A stretch of DNA of 64,000 nucleotides from Candidatus Terasakiella magnetica (GCF_900093605.1 NZ_FLYE01000047.1:124001-188000); one strand, 5' to 3'. Numbered from the stretch's first letter, positions 27,451-36,858 are shown. The notes: generated by a model not told the origin, from the letters alone. A program made the numbers and translations.

Positions 27451-29358
27451 ATGTCTGTTTCCCTTGCACCGGATTACTCTAAGGCGCAACGATTAGTTGA
27501 CAAAAACGTTTTAAAAAACAACCATTTCCACATGATGTTGCAGCAATATTCCTTGTTGCACTCTCAGATTAATAGCGGCACTGATGAGCCGGAATATGAT
27601 TATTGGAAAGCCAAGTTTAATGCGCCAGAACCTTTTGGCCTGCTCGATCTTGGTATTGAAAACGGCTTTCTCACTCGACGCGATATTGTTGATGTTCTAG
27701 GTGATAAATACGATAAGACCTTTGGTCGGATTGCGCCTTATACCTGCCAGAAATTACAAGTCCATATTGTGTCTTGGGAACGCGATACCCATACGCTTCA
27801 TTATGGAGCTGTGCGCCCTTTAAAAGAGAGCCAGAAAAAAGAACTCATCACGGCCATCAATGAAGAAGGCTTTAATGTTCGACACCTAAAATATCGCGCT
27901 ATTGATACTAAAAGAATTCTGCAAATTAATAGCCGTCAGAAAATTGTCACTGACGATGAAATAAGCACGTTAATTTCTGAGTTTAATCACGACCCGCAAG
28001 ACCCGCTGCGTCTTAAAAAAGTTAAAGAATATATTCTCCTTCAGGCGCTACAGGCAAAAGCCAGTAACATCAAACTGGTGAAATCTAATGACGTTCTTGA
28101 ATGTGTGATTAGTTTTACCATTGGGCAAACCACGGCACCAAAACACGTTCTTTCCGTTAAGGCCGCAGGGCGCTTGATGCAGGCCTTTAAAGATGATGCC
28201 AAGATGGACCCCATCATTAAGGACCGCCCCCAAGATGGTCATATTGAGATGGTCTTTCAGGACCGTAAAGTAAACTTCAGGGCAGCAACCGGGGCAACGG
28301 TGAGCGGCGAATTTATGTCGCTTCGGGTTCATGACCTAGGCTCTATCATGAGCTTGCACATCCTCTTGAACCGCTTTCCTGAACTGGCTGATAATTTACG
28401 CCACTATATGCGCCAAAAAGATAAGGGCGGCTCTCTTATCTGTCTGTCTGGTACAACAGGGTCCGGTAAAACAGCTTTGCTGGCGGCCCTACAGCGTGAA
28501 GCAGATCGTCTTGGTTGCACGATTATTTCTATTGCCGCTCCGGTAGAAATGCGTGTGCGCCATACTCAGCAAATGCAAATCAATGAGGATATCGGTCAAA
28601 CAGCTAATGTCCTGACTAAAGCGGCCATGCGTCTCTTTCCAGATATTCTTATTCAAGAAGAAGTGCGCGATCCTCAAACTGCTGAAGGCGCATTGCGCAA
28701 TGGTGATACAGGCCATAAAACAGGCTTCACCATCCATGCGGTGTCTGCGATTTCAGCAGCGGCTAAAATTGTCTCCATGGTGCCAGAAGAGTTTAAAGAA
28801 CAAGCGTGGAATATCATTGGCGATATTTTACATTATAGTCTTCATTTAAAGCTGATTAAAAAGCTGTGTAGCTGCGCTTTGGTCGATGAAGACGCAGGCG
28901 GCAATATTTTAAAACGCAATCCCCATGGCTGTCCAAAATGTGACTACACAGGTTATGACGGCATGGTGCAATGCCCAGAAACCCTGCAAATCGGGGATGG
29001 CTTAGAAGTCCGTCATGAAGCACTCAAAGCCCTTAAAGAACACCGTTTGGCCGATTTGGTCAAGCTGGATGGCGTCACCTATCGACCACGCGATTATTAT
29101 GCCCGTCGTCTCTATGATGAAGGCGTGATCGACCATGAAACCTATCAACGTCAAAGAACAATTGATGTGCTTGAAGTTATCCAGCAAAAGCGGGATCAAA
29201 AAGCGCAAGAGATCATGGACACAATCAACAATATCGATATCGATCAATTAAATGAAGAATATAGCGCCCGTGATGAGCGTGAGCCCGTTATCTCAATTGA
29301 AGAAATTGAAGAATTGTTCATGAATGAAGATGATGAGGCGACAGATGAAGATCGTTGA
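27451..29358 (+). CDS. PilQ/GspE-like pilus assembly ATPase
   Basis: This cytoplasmic motor ATPase for pilus extension has 635 residues. Walker A GTTGSGKT lies near residue 334, the Walker B region DILIQEEVRDPQTAEGAL near residue 396, and the His-box FTIHAVSAISAAAKIV near 427. A C-terminal zinc-binding segment (LCSCALV ... GCPKCDYTGYDG, residues ~470-510) is typical of GspE/PilB proteins. The first 200 residues are an N-terminal docking domain. The last 60 residues are acidic. Only one such ATPase is in the locus, so there is no separate retraction ATPase. Confidence 0.93.
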   Translation: MSVSLAPDYSKAQRLVDKNVLKNNHFHMMLQQYSLLHSQINSGTDEPEYDYWKAKFNAPEPFGLLDLGIENGFLTRRDIVDVLGDKYDKTFGRIAPYTCQKLQVHIVSWERDTHTLHYGAVRPLKESQKKELITAINEEGFNVRHLKYRAIDTKRILQINSRQKIVTDDEISTLISEFNHDPQDPLRLKKVKEYILLQALQAKASNIKLVKSNDVLECVISFTIGQTTAPKHVLSVKAAGRLMQAFKDDAKMDPIIKDRPQDGHIEMVFQDRKVNFRAATGATVSGEFMSLRVHDLGSIMSLHILLNRFPELADNLRHYMRQKDKGGSLICLSGTTGSGKTALLAALQREADRLGCTIISIAAPVEMRVRHTQQMQINEDIGQTANVLTKAAMRLFPDILIQEEVRDPQTAEGALRNGDTGHKTGFTIHAVSAISAAAKIVSMVPEEFKEQAWNIIGDILHYSLHLKLIKKLCSCALVDEDAGGNILKRNPHGCPKCDYTGYDGMVQCPETLQIGDGLEVRHEALKALKEHRLADLVKLDGVTYRPRDYYARRLYDEGVIDHETYQRQRTIDVLEVIQQKRDQKAQEIMDTINNIDIDQLNEEYSARDEREPVISIEEIEELFMNEDDEATDEDR

Positions 29359-30571
29359 AGCCCGTTATCGCAGATCGTTTGAAGGTGAAATCGTCAAAGA
29401 GACTTTTTATCTCTCAAGCGTAGAAGAGGTTAAAGAAGGGCTGCGCGAACAGAATTATACGATCCTTTCTGTTCGAGAAAAGAAACTTGATCTTACTCTT
29501 TGGCGCTTCTTTCGCTTGCGTGAACAATTGGCCTTATTAGAAAGCCTAAGTACAGATATCAATCACGGTACAACAACAGGGATGGCGCTGCGCATCTATG
29601 AAGAAGCGGCCACACCTAGGGTGAAACGCAAACTTCAACCTGCCATTGCCATGATTAATCAAGCGGATGCCACATTAAGTGATGCCTTAAAGGCTTTGAA
29701 GTTTGACCATCGGGTGATTGCCTTGGTTCAGGCTGGTGAGTTGATGCCAGGCAAAGATAATGAACAGCTTAAAATCAATATAGCTAAAGCCATTGATGTT
29801 TTAAGTGAGAAGGCAAACCGTCTTGGACCTATAAATGTCTGGTCTTTGTGGGGAGTTATTGAAGTTGTTATTCTTGCCGATTTTCCCTTCTGGCTCCATT
29901 TTGAACAAATTCCCAAATATAAAAGGCAAGGGGTTTTAAGTGATAGTCCAGCCGCCGCAGATCAATTCGCCCAAACAATGGCAACAATTGAGCTGATTAG
30001 TTTGAATTGGCTCATGTTTGCAACATGTTTTATGACCTTCTTGTTAATAACAATTGTCATCTGTTTTATCGCAAAACGTGAGGGTGAAGCCTATCCGGCT
30101 TATGTGGATTATCTGCCCTTTTATGGCAAGCAAATCAGGCATAACGATATGGCCTTAAGCTATTCTCTGCTAAGTCCGTTAATCCTGGGTAAAGTTAATT
30201 TCAATGAAGCCTTGGATTATGTCATTAAGTCGGTCTCTTCAGCAGGCGTGCGTGGCCTTTGGCAAGACGCTAAGACAGCGATTGTTGCCAATGATAGTTT
30301 CAAAGATGCAATTGGACAGCATAAATATATTGAAGATGAAGAACGTATTCGCCTCATCCGTCTGGGCGATAGTGTGCAGCTTGCAAATGTTGTGGAGACA
30401 TTGAGCGCCCATCGTTTGCTAAAGGCTAAAAGTTATAATTTAAAACAAAAATATATTGCTTGGGCAGTAACAGGGCTTCTCCTGATTGTCCCAACCTTCC
30501 TCTATGCATGGATCATTGTCTCTCAAAACGATCTTCTTACTGAATCAGTTAAAGGGTTAATGCCGGGATAA
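29345..30571 (+). CDS. PilR/GspF-like inner-membrane platform protein
   Basis: This polytopic membrane protein is the base on which the pilus is built, partner of the ATPase. It has about 408 residues from the ATG at 29345, which has GAGG upstream and overlaps the ATPase end by 14 bp. Two GspF-type helical domains are visible (residues ~55-150 and ~255-370), with membrane helices near 165-185, 220-245 and 375-400. The motif GELMPGKDNEQL stands where GspF proteins have GExxG. An upstream in-frame ATG at 29324 is less likely. Confidence 0.87.
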   Translation: MKIVEARYRRSFEGEIVKETFYLSSVEEVKEGLREQNYTILSVREKKLDLTLWRFFRLREQLALLESLSTDINHGTTTGMALRIYEEAATPRVKRKLQPAIAMINQADATLSDALKALKFDHRVIALVQAGELMPGKDNEQLKINIAKAIDVLSEKANRLGPINVWSLWGVIEVVILADFPFWLHFEQIPKYKRQGVLSDSPAAADQFAQTMATIELISLNWLMFATCFMTFLLITIVICFIAKREGEAYPAYVDYLPFYGKQIRHNDMALSYSLLSPLILGKVNFNEALDYVIKSVSSAGVRGLWQDAKTAIVANDSFKDAIGQHKYIEDEERIRLIRLGDSVQLANVVETLSAHRLLKAKSYNLKQKYIAWAVTGLLLIVPTFLYAWIIVSQNDLLTESVKGLMPG

Positions 30572-30573
30572 GA

Positions 30574-31455
30574 ATGATGAATAAACAAAACTTTATACCC
30601 CATGGGGCTATTGCAGGCAGTCTTCGCGCCGATCCCAGTGGTGTTGATCTAGAAATCATTTATGAAAATGTTGAAGGTGATTTAGGGACTGAAAATGTCC
30701 ATTTGGTCTATCAACGTCAAGGAAACGTCATTCATTATATGGCGGCAGCTTCGCGTGAGTTTAAGAACCATAAAAAACCAATCAACCCTTTAGCGACATT
30801 TTTGCCCGGTGGTAATGACCATCAAGGACCGGGTATCTATCACGAGCCCAATAGTAATACGCTTCTTGTTGTCCCTGAAACAACACAGGAAATCTCACTT
30901 GCTTATGGTTTGCCATCTGAATGGTATGGGGAAGAGGACCTACAAGTTTTTGATATCTCTGAGTTTGAAACGACAGAAACGGTGCAATGGCAATCCTATA
31001 TTCTTGCGCGGCTTAATCGACAAAATCAGATTTTTAAATTTCTGTTCTATCCCGGTGCCGCTTTCTTATTGGTATTAATTGGCCTGCTTTATTTACAGGT
31101 CACTCAAAAAGAAATTCTGCAAACTGAAGTCTCGGAGATTTCTAGGGAAATAGAACGCTCCATGCATCAGGCTTTACGCGAGATGAAACGCCATAGAGAA
31201 GATAAACATCTTGAAGTGTTGGCGGACTATTCAACCATCGTTAAAGACGTTCTCAGTATGGATGGGGAGCTTCTTTTTTATAAATATGAAAATGGCAAAT
31301 CCGCTTGGCAGGCGAAAATCCCCAAATGGGCTTCAGAAACATATGCAGATAAGTTGGAAAAGCTAAAGCGTAAAGACAGCTTCAGCCCAAGAAATGACCA
31401 TAAAGAAGGCACCGTTTTAATTGGGGTAGGGTCTTTGGTGGAGAAGGTCAAATGA
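30574..31455 (+). CDS. Bitopic pilus-locus protein (possible PilO/PilM-like)
   Basis: This 293-residue protein has about 150 soluble N-terminal residues, one membrane helix near residues 163-182 (FYPGAAFLLVLIGLLYLQV), then a coiled-coil stretch (TEVSEISREIERSMHQALREMKRHRED) and a small C-terminal domain. The order, cytoplasmic domain then helix then periplasmic coiled coil, is that of the PilO2/PilL-type alignment proteins of type II and IV systems. Sequence is too divergent to name it. Confidence 0.6.
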   Translation: MMNKQNFIPHGAIAGSLRADPSGVDLEIIYENVEGDLGTENVHLVYQRQGNVIHYMAAASREFKNHKKPINPLATFLPGGNDHQGPGIYHEPNSNTLLVVPETTQEISLAYGLPSEWYGEEDLQVFDISEFETTETVQWQSYILARLNRQNQIFKFLFYPGAAFLLVLIGLLYLQVTQKEILQTEVSEISREIERSMHQALREMKRHREDKHLEVLADYSTIVKDVLSMDGELLFYKYENGKSAWQAKIPKWASETYADKLEKLKRKDSFSPRNDHKEGTVLIGVGSLVEKVK

Positions 31456-31967
31456 AAATGAATAAAATCAACTTACCTTCTTTTGGCGCTTTTACCTCGG
31501 AATATAATTTCTTGTTAAAGCATAACAGGCGTTACGACCAGTTTGTCTGGATTGCCTTGCTTTACCTCGCGATTGCGTCCTTTGTCGTCATTAATGCCTT
31601 TATTTATTACGATTTCTTATTTGCTCAGGCACGTCATGACAATGCCAAAAATAGTTATGTGAAACTGCATTACAAAACAGAGCAAAAAAGTCTGACCGAA
31701 AATGATTATCTCCGCATTATTCAGTTGATCAAAACGGAATATGATGAAGTTAGGTTGTCAACTCAGCGCAATACACTCATCATAGAAACGCCGGATACTA
31801 AACTGCATCAAGAATGGCTATATGCCCAAGTTGCAGCCCATCGTTATCGCGGCAACCTCCATTGGAAACCTAAATATTTTTGTGCCGTTAAATGTAAAAA
31901 CGGTGCGCCTTTTCGTGTCGAGTTAGAAGCTCACGACTTGAAACTCTCTCTCTCTCCTTCTCATTAA
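31452..31967 (+). CDS. Small bitopic pilus-locus protein
   Basis: This 171-residue protein overlaps the preceding stop (ATGA). One membrane helix lies at about residues 32-52 (WIALLYLAIASFVVINAFIYY), with a periplasmic domain of about 115 residues that contains two cysteines (YFCAVKCKNG) able to form a disulfide. The layout resembles PilO/GspM-type alignment proteins. No family can be named from sequence. Confidence 0.55.
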   Translation: MKMNKINLPSFGAFTSEYNFLLKHNRRYDQFVWIALLYLAIASFVVINAFIYYDFLFAQARHDNAKNSYVKLHYKTEQKSLTENDYLRIIQLIKTEYDEVRLSTQRNTLIIETPDTKLHQEWLYAQVAAHRYRGNLHWKPKYFCAVKCKNGAPFRVELEAHDLKLSLSPSH

Positions 31968-31982
31968 CTTAGGAAATAGATA

Positions 31983-32600
31983 ATGAAAAAAATGCTCATT
32001 GGCCTTTTGCTGGTCTTAACCATTGCAGCCGGTATTCAGTTTACGCTTAATAAATATACTGCATCGGGTAAAAAAGATGCCTCAGCCACAAATAAAGCAA
32101 CCCAAGCCGTGGCCCTCAAAATCTTGTTTGATAACTATGCGGGGGTGTATGACAAAATTACCCTGCAATATGCTTCTGAAGAAGTGACGCTAGATAAAAC
32201 GGTAAATACAGGCTTTTATCATGCAGATAGTGAGATTATTGATGAGGCGGTGCCAAATGTCTGGACAACCAAAGATGATCAAAAGATCATTATTAAATAT
32301 AATGTGATAATCAAGGGTTTGGGTGATGATGCAAAGGCTGAAAAAGTCGCTGTTCTGCCAAACACCTCACTTGCTTTATGTCAGGCCTATAATAAAGAAA
32401 TCATTGAAGCCGATGCCGATGCCACACCACCAACAGGAGTGGGCGCGATTGCTGATTGGGAGTCTGGTGCAACCTCTTCTGATATTACCGCAGGTACGGC
32501 CATTGATGCATCAAGCTCCACAACCATGGAGAATAAACTTTCTCAATGTATCAAAGTTGGGACAAGCTATGTGACTTATATGGTGTTGGAATATAGCTAA
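31983..32600 (+). CDS. Probable major pilin-like subunit
   Basis: This 205-residue protein starts with two lysines and an immediate hydrophobic helix (MLIGLLLVLTIAAGIQFTL). A soluble domain with a C-terminal cysteine pair (LALCQAY and LSQCIKV) follows. That is the silhouette of a type IVb pilin: N-terminal helix, beta domain, C-terminal disulfide loop. It lacks the leader with a G(F/M)xxxE cleavage site expected for a prepilin. Position directly after the platform genes, before two minor-pilin-like genes, supports the pilin call. Confidence 0.55.
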   Translation: MKKMLIGLLLVLTIAAGIQFTLNKYTASGKKDASATNKATQAVALKILFDNYAGVYDKITLQYASEEVTLDKTVNTGFYHADSEIIDEAVPNVWTTKDDQKIIIKYNVIIKGLGDDAKAEKVAVLPNTSLALCQAYNKEIIEADADATPPTGVGAIADWESGATSSDITAGTAIDASSSTTMENKLSQCIKVGTSYVTYMVLEYS

Positions 32601-33085
32601 TGGGAAAAGCTTTCATTGCTCTCTTAGTTGCCCTTTCTGTTTACTCAGGCTTAGTATTCAAACTAAGCGGGATTGGGGGCAATACGAAAGCTGTCACGGC
32701 CATGACTGAGGGTGCGGAAATCAAAGGCCGCGCCCTCCTTTTAACAAACCAAATTCAACATTGCGCCAGCCTCTATCAAGGCGATAACGCCACAAGCTAT
32801 CACCCCATGTATCCAGCAGCCGTGGATAAAACAGCTTTAACCGATTTAACCTGCCCCGGCGCACCAGATACGTTTCAGCTTTGGGGGCATAGACCAACGG
32901 GTCTATCCGGCTTTAAGCCCTGGTCTTATGAAAATGATGAACTCGGTATTCGTCTTTACCTTGAAGCTGAAAAAGACACCACAAGAACACAAAGAATTTT
33001 AAGAGACGCACAATTGTTTCTGGGTGAACAAGCTCAAGTGAATGATGCGATTTTAACCGTCTGGCTCCTTAAAGAAAACAGTTAG
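32600..33085 (+). CDS. Minor pilin-like protein
   Basis: This 161-residue protein, whose start overlaps the preceding stop (TAATG), has an N-terminal hydrophobic helix (FIALLVALSVYSGLVF) without a prepilin cleavage motif. A soluble domain with two cysteines (QHCASLYQG and LTCPGAP) follows. Length and order fit a minor pilin or pseudopilin of the same system. The family is not recognised. Confidence 0.5.
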   Translation: MGKAFIALLVALSVYSGLVFKLSGIGGNTKAVTAMTEGAEIKGRALLLTNQIQHCASLYQGDNATSYHPMYPAAVDKTALTDLTCPGAPDTFQLWGHRPTGLSGFKPWSYENDELGIRLYLEAEKDTTRTQRILRDAQLFLGEQAQVNDAILTVWLLKENS

Positions 33086-33096
33086 AGTTCCCCCTT

Positions 33097-35967
33097 ATGA
33101 AAAAGTTAATCCTCCTTTTTCTCGCAAGCCTGATCATTACAGGTAATGTCTCCAACATCAGTAGTGATGTTGTTCGACAGCTCTATAATAACTTTAAAAC
33201 AAGCCAACAGTTTGAAACTGAAACCCATGTTCAGTCCGTTATTCAGGTTCTAGCCCAGAGCCTAAGTGATAGCGATAGTGACAACACTCTTGAAGCACCA
33301 GCCTTTATAGAGGCAAACCATGCCCCAACAGGGGGCGGCGCACTGCCTGAGACGATCTTAGGCATTAAGAAAGATGGCTGGAACCGCAGTCTTGGTTATT
33401 GTGTTTATGATCATGGCACAACAAATAGCTCAACAGGCCGCATAGACGGCCAAACAACGCCCGATCCCGGTGGAATTTCCTTTGCAGTGGTCTCATCTGG
33501 GGCCAATCGCACTTTTGACAGTACATGTGCAGACCTTGCATTAGGCAGCGCCGTTGGTGACGATAGAGCTGACTTTATGCCCTTGGGTGTGTCCGATGCA
33601 GCCTTTATTCTGGCTTCAGGTGGCGGAACGCCCACAACAAGTGGTTCAGGGACAGATACTGGTTCAGATGAAGGGGATGGCGGTACAACTGTTCCCGGTG
33701 GCGGCGTTACTCTTCCCGGTAGCTCGACCTATAGCGTCGCAGGCGCTGCTTTGTTCGATGGGTCTACGGGGTATTTATCTTGGGTGCCTTCAACTGCGGG
33801 AAGCCGCAAAGTATTTACAATTTCTGCATGGGTAAGAAAGGGGCAAGGTACTCAACAGGTAATTGCAAATGCAAATAATGCTGGATTGACGAGCTATTTA
33901 TTTGTTCGTTTTCAAGATACAGGTGTCATCCGTATTAAAGAGTTATCTGGCGGTACAACAGAAATGTACCTTCAGACCAATGCCCTTTACCGTGATAATG
34001 CATGGTATCATGTTGTTTTTGAAGTCGATACCACACAAACCACGGCGTCTGAACGTCAAAAGTTATATGTAAATGGTGAACGTGTTACGTCATTCTCTAC
34101 TGAGGATGCCTACAGTCTTAACTTTCAGTCACAATGGAATAATACAGAGACCCACAATATTGGGCGTTATACGTCTGGTATAAAATACCTAAATGGTTAT
34201 GTCGCTGAATTCCAAAACGGGTTTGGGACAGTAACAGACTTTGGCGAATTCACCAGTTCGACGGGAGCTTGGGACCCTATTACCTATTCTGCTGATTTTG
34301 GCTCCAACGGGTTTCATTTAGATTTTGCCGATTCAACTGATCTTGGAAAAGACGTTTCAGGTAATGCAAACCATTGGAGTGTTCATGGTGGGGTGACGCC
34401 AGTAGGAAACTCCCCCACTGATAGTGCAGCAACCTTTAATCCTTTGGATATCGGTAACACAAGCGCAGTGTTCTCAAACGGCAACCGTACTGTGGATAGC
34501 ACGACATCGGGCCAAGGCATTACCCCTGCAACCCTAGCAATTAATGATATTGATCAGGTTCATTTTGAGTTTGAGGTGGATGCAAGTACCAGCAATATTC
34601 AATTGCTCTTTATGGACCCATCCGATAACGGGACTAGAAACGGTGTGTCACTACAAAGTGCAGGTAATATCGCAAATTATGTTAATGGCTCGTTAGGGTC
34701 AACATACGGTAGTTGGTCTGTGGGGGATCGTTTCACTTTTGAGGTGGATACGTCTGCAAAGACTTTCACAATCGACCAAAACGGCACTGAAATCGTATCG
34801 GAAACATACACGACTACAGCGCAATTGTTCCCCGCAATTCGTGATGGTTCGGGTTCCAATCGTGGGGTTGTTACAGCAAATTTCTCAGAAAATGAATTTG
34901 TAGATACACCTGACACAGGTTTCAAAGCCCTCACAACAGCAAACCTAAGCCTCCCGACCAGTAAGCTTTCTGACCACTTCGTCCAAGGCACCTATAAAGG
35001 TAACGGTACCTCTCAAACCATCCTCTTTGGCGATGGAGTGGATTGGGGAGATGATGATTCTTTAATTATTGTCAAAAACCTAACCGCAGCACGCAGTTGG
35101 AAAATTGTTGATAGTCTCCGTGGAAACGGAGAAACACTTGATTTCAGTGGAACGACAGAAGAAAAATACAAAAGTAATTCAATAACAAACCTAACTGGTA
35201 CAGGGTTTGACTTAAGTACTGAGAATAATACAAACGCGGCTAATGAAAACTTTGTCTATTACGCCTTAAAAGCGGGTTCATCTAGCTCACGTGTTACAGG
35301 TACAACAAATCACGGGAAAGCTTATACCGTAAGTGCCAATCCTGAATTTGGCTTTTCCACAGTAACCTATAAAGGTTCAGGCTCTGCGGGGCATGAAGTT
35401 CCCCATGGACTTTCCCAAGACGTTGGGATGTCTATAGTTAAGTCACGGATTGCTGGGGGATGGTACATTTACCATCATGAACTTGGTGCAACTAAGTTCA
35501 TCTCTTTTGATGAATATTACGCTTTTACGAGTTCAGGGCCTTGGAACAATACTGAGCCATCAGAAACAATATTCACTCTTGGTAAGGGCTCCTCAACAAA
35601 CAGTAATAATGTAGATTTTATTGCCTATGTCTTCGCCAAAGATAGCCCATATATAAAAACCTATGAGATGATCGCAAATGGAACATCTAATAATGTTTTT
35701 GTTCCTTTGCAGGGTGCATCTGTCTGGAATTTACATAAAAACTCATTGATTAAAGATTGGTGGAGTTTATACGACCGGGCAAGAAACCCAAGTAATCCAG
35801 TAACCGGATGGCTTGCTCCTAATGATCCATCTGCTGGCGGTTATCTTAGCTCTGATAAAGGTAAGGATTTCCATCATAACGGCATTAAAGAACATAATAC
35901 CTCAACAAATGGCACATACATTGGCCTCGCCATCGTAGACCCTCACCAAATTGGCAGAGGGCAATAA
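33097..35967 (+). CDS. Pilus tip adhesin candidate: pilin-like stalk fused to phage tail-fibre domains
   Basis: This 956-residue protein begins with a short hydrophobic N-terminus and a helical stalk. An N-terminal domain (about residues 85-170; LGYCVYDHGTTNSS, AVVSSGANRTFDSTCADL) is repeated in the protein at 36367. A Gly/Ser/Thr-rich linker follows (~178-212). Then comes a LamG-like domain (~213-370; FDGSTGYLSWV, FTISAWVRKG, AWYHVVFEVD, LYVNGERV), a SPRY-like domain (~450-610; NGVSLQSAGNIANYVNG, DRFTFEVDTSAKTFTI), and two copies of a domain typical of marine phage tail fibres (YKGNGTSQTILFGDG and FGFSTVTYKGSGSAGHEVPH with WNNTEPSETIFTLG). It takes the place of PilV, the R64 tip adhesin, so a role in recipient recognition is inferred. 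No shufflon-like inverted repeats are evident. Confidence 0.75.
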   Translation: MKKLILLFLASLIITGNVSNISSDVVRQLYNNFKTSQQFETETHVQSVIQVLAQSLSDSDSDNTLEAPAFIEANHAPTGGGALPETILGIKKDGWNRSLGYCVYDHGTTNSSTGRIDGQTTPDPGGISFAVVSSGANRTFDSTCADLALGSAVGDDRADFMPLGVSDAAFILASGGGTPTTSGSGTDTGSDEGDGGTTVPGGGVTLPGSSTYSVAGAALFDGSTGYLSWVPSTAGSRKVFTISAWVRKGQGTQQVIANANNAGLTSYLFVRFQDTGVIRIKELSGGTTEMYLQTNALYRDNAWYHVVFEVDTTQTTASERQKLYVNGERVTSFSTEDAYSLNFQSQWNNTETHNIGRYTSGIKYLNGYVAEFQNGFGTVTDFGEFTSSTGAWDPITYSADFGSNGFHLDFADSTDLGKDVSGNANHWSVHGGVTPVGNSPTDSAATFNPLDIGNTSAVFSNGNRTVDSTTSGQGITPATLAINDIDQVHFEFEVDASTSNIQLLFMDPSDNGTRNGVSLQSAGNIANYVNGSLGSTYGSWSVGDRFTFEVDTSAKTFTIDQNGTEIVSETYTTTAQLFPAIRDGSGSNRGVVTANFSENEFVDTPDTGFKALTTANLSLPTSKLSDHFVQGTYKGNGTSQTILFGDGVDWGDDDSLIIVKNLTAARSWKIVDSLRGNGETLDFSGTTEEKYKSNSITNLTGTGFDLSTENNTNAANENFVYYALKAGSSSSRVTGTTNHGKAYTVSANPEFGFSTVTYKGSGSAGHEVPHGLSQDVGMSIVKSRIAGGWYIYHHELGATKFISFDEYYAFTSSGPWNNTEPSETIFTLGKGSSTNSNNVDFIAYVFAKDSPYIKTYEMIANGTSNNVFVPLQGASVWNLHKNSLIKDWWSLYDRARNPSNPVTGWLAPNDPSAGGYLSSDKGKDFHHNGIKEHNTSTNGTYIGLAIVDPHQIGRGQ

Positions 35968-35968
35968 A

Positions 35969-36367
35969 ATGAGACAGTGCCAAATCGCGCCATATTACAC
36001 TGAAGCCTTTGAGGATTTCGATGAAGCGTTGCAAGAATTAAGCGCTCTAGATGGAAAACTGTCTGCGCGCCAACGAAAGCGCCTGCATGAGGAGATTCTA
36101 CACAAGGGGCTCAAACATCTCTTAGAAGTAAATAATTCCCCCATGGGGAAAACAACTGAAGAACTCAAATGTAAAGAAATTGTCAGAAAAGAAGGCAATG
36201 TTTTTGGTGCAGTTCTTAATGAATATATGAATTGCAATTCAGTATTTGAACAGCAGGAACTTATTCTAACTTGGATTAGAGATCGTCTCTTGCCACTGGA
36301 AAACCGCTGTTTCTCATGTGAAGGCTATCAAGAAAGAGAAAACCTTACAAAGAGGGGTGGTGAATAA
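35969..36367 (+). CDS. Unknown cytoplasmic protein behind the tip adhesin
   Basis: This protein of about 132 residues has no signal peptide and is mostly helical, with five to six cysteines including RCFSCEGY near the end. It starts one base after the adhesin stop and its own stop overlaps the next start (TAATG). Its position directly behind a fibre-bearing protein is where phages keep a tail-fibre assembly chaperone; whether it plays such a role is pure inference. The start at 35969 (MRQCQIAPYY) is preferred over an in-frame TTG upstream. Confidence 0.6.
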   Translation: MRQCQIAPYYTEAFEDFDEALQELSALDGKLSARQRKRLHEEILHKGLKHLLEVNNSPMGKTTEELKCKEIVRKEGNVFGAVLNEYMNCNSVFEQQELILTWIRDRLLPLENRCFSCEGYQERENLTKRGGE

Positions 36368-36858
36368 TGATTGAAACCCTCTATACGGCACTCCTCTTGG
36401 CAGTGGGGGCCGCTGACGTAAATTCTGTAAACAATCAAATGGCGGCACAATCACTTGAAACAACTCGTTATCAGGCAACGAGCTTTTGGGCTAATGCCAA
36501 TCGAAATAAACTTCTTACATTGGTGTCTGACCTTGATGCAGATAGCACAAAAGAGCTGCCAGCAGTCAAAGAAGGTCAATCTGTTATAAATGGAGGGCTC
36601 TTGCCCGACACATATGGCCTCGTGCTTACAGACCGTTTTAAACGACTGTTTGGCTATTGCTCTTATGACCATGGCACAATGAAAACATCTTCAGGATATT
36701 ATCAAGGAATAGATACGCCAAATGATGAGACCGTCATTGGAGTTGTTATTTCTTCAGGAGCAGATGGTTTGTTTCAATCTGACTGTAAAGACTTGCTCAG
36801 CAGGGAAGCTCAAAATGATGACTTGGCCATCTATATTACACAGGGGCAAATTCCATGA
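36367..36858 (+). CDS. Stand-alone paralogue of the tip adhesin's N-terminal domain
   Basis: This 163-residue protein has a weak N-terminal hydrophobic segment (LYTALLLAVGAAD), a helical stalk, and a domain clearly related to residues ~85-170 of the 956-residue adhesin. Both contain LPxT...D/R..R.LGYC.YDHGT..SS.G, then V.SSGA...F.S.C.DL and a DD shortly after. It ends right after this shared domain, with no fibre part. It may be a minor pilin that the adhesin competes with or sits on, or a fibre-less variant of the tip. Confidence 0.7.
   Translation: MIETLYTALLLAVGAADVNSVNNQMAAQSLETTRYQATSFWANANRNKLLTLVSDLDADSTKELPAVKEGQSVINGGLLPDTYGLVLTDRFKRLFGYCSYDHGTMKTSSGYYQGIDTPNDETVIGVVISSGADGLFQSDCKDLLSREAQNDDLAIYITQGQIP

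Noticed and set aside
33097-36858. Shufflon at the adhesin gene
   Set aside because: R64-like pilV has inverted segments with 19-bp repeats and a neighbouring shufflase. No such inverted repeats or partial C-terminal segments are seen here.
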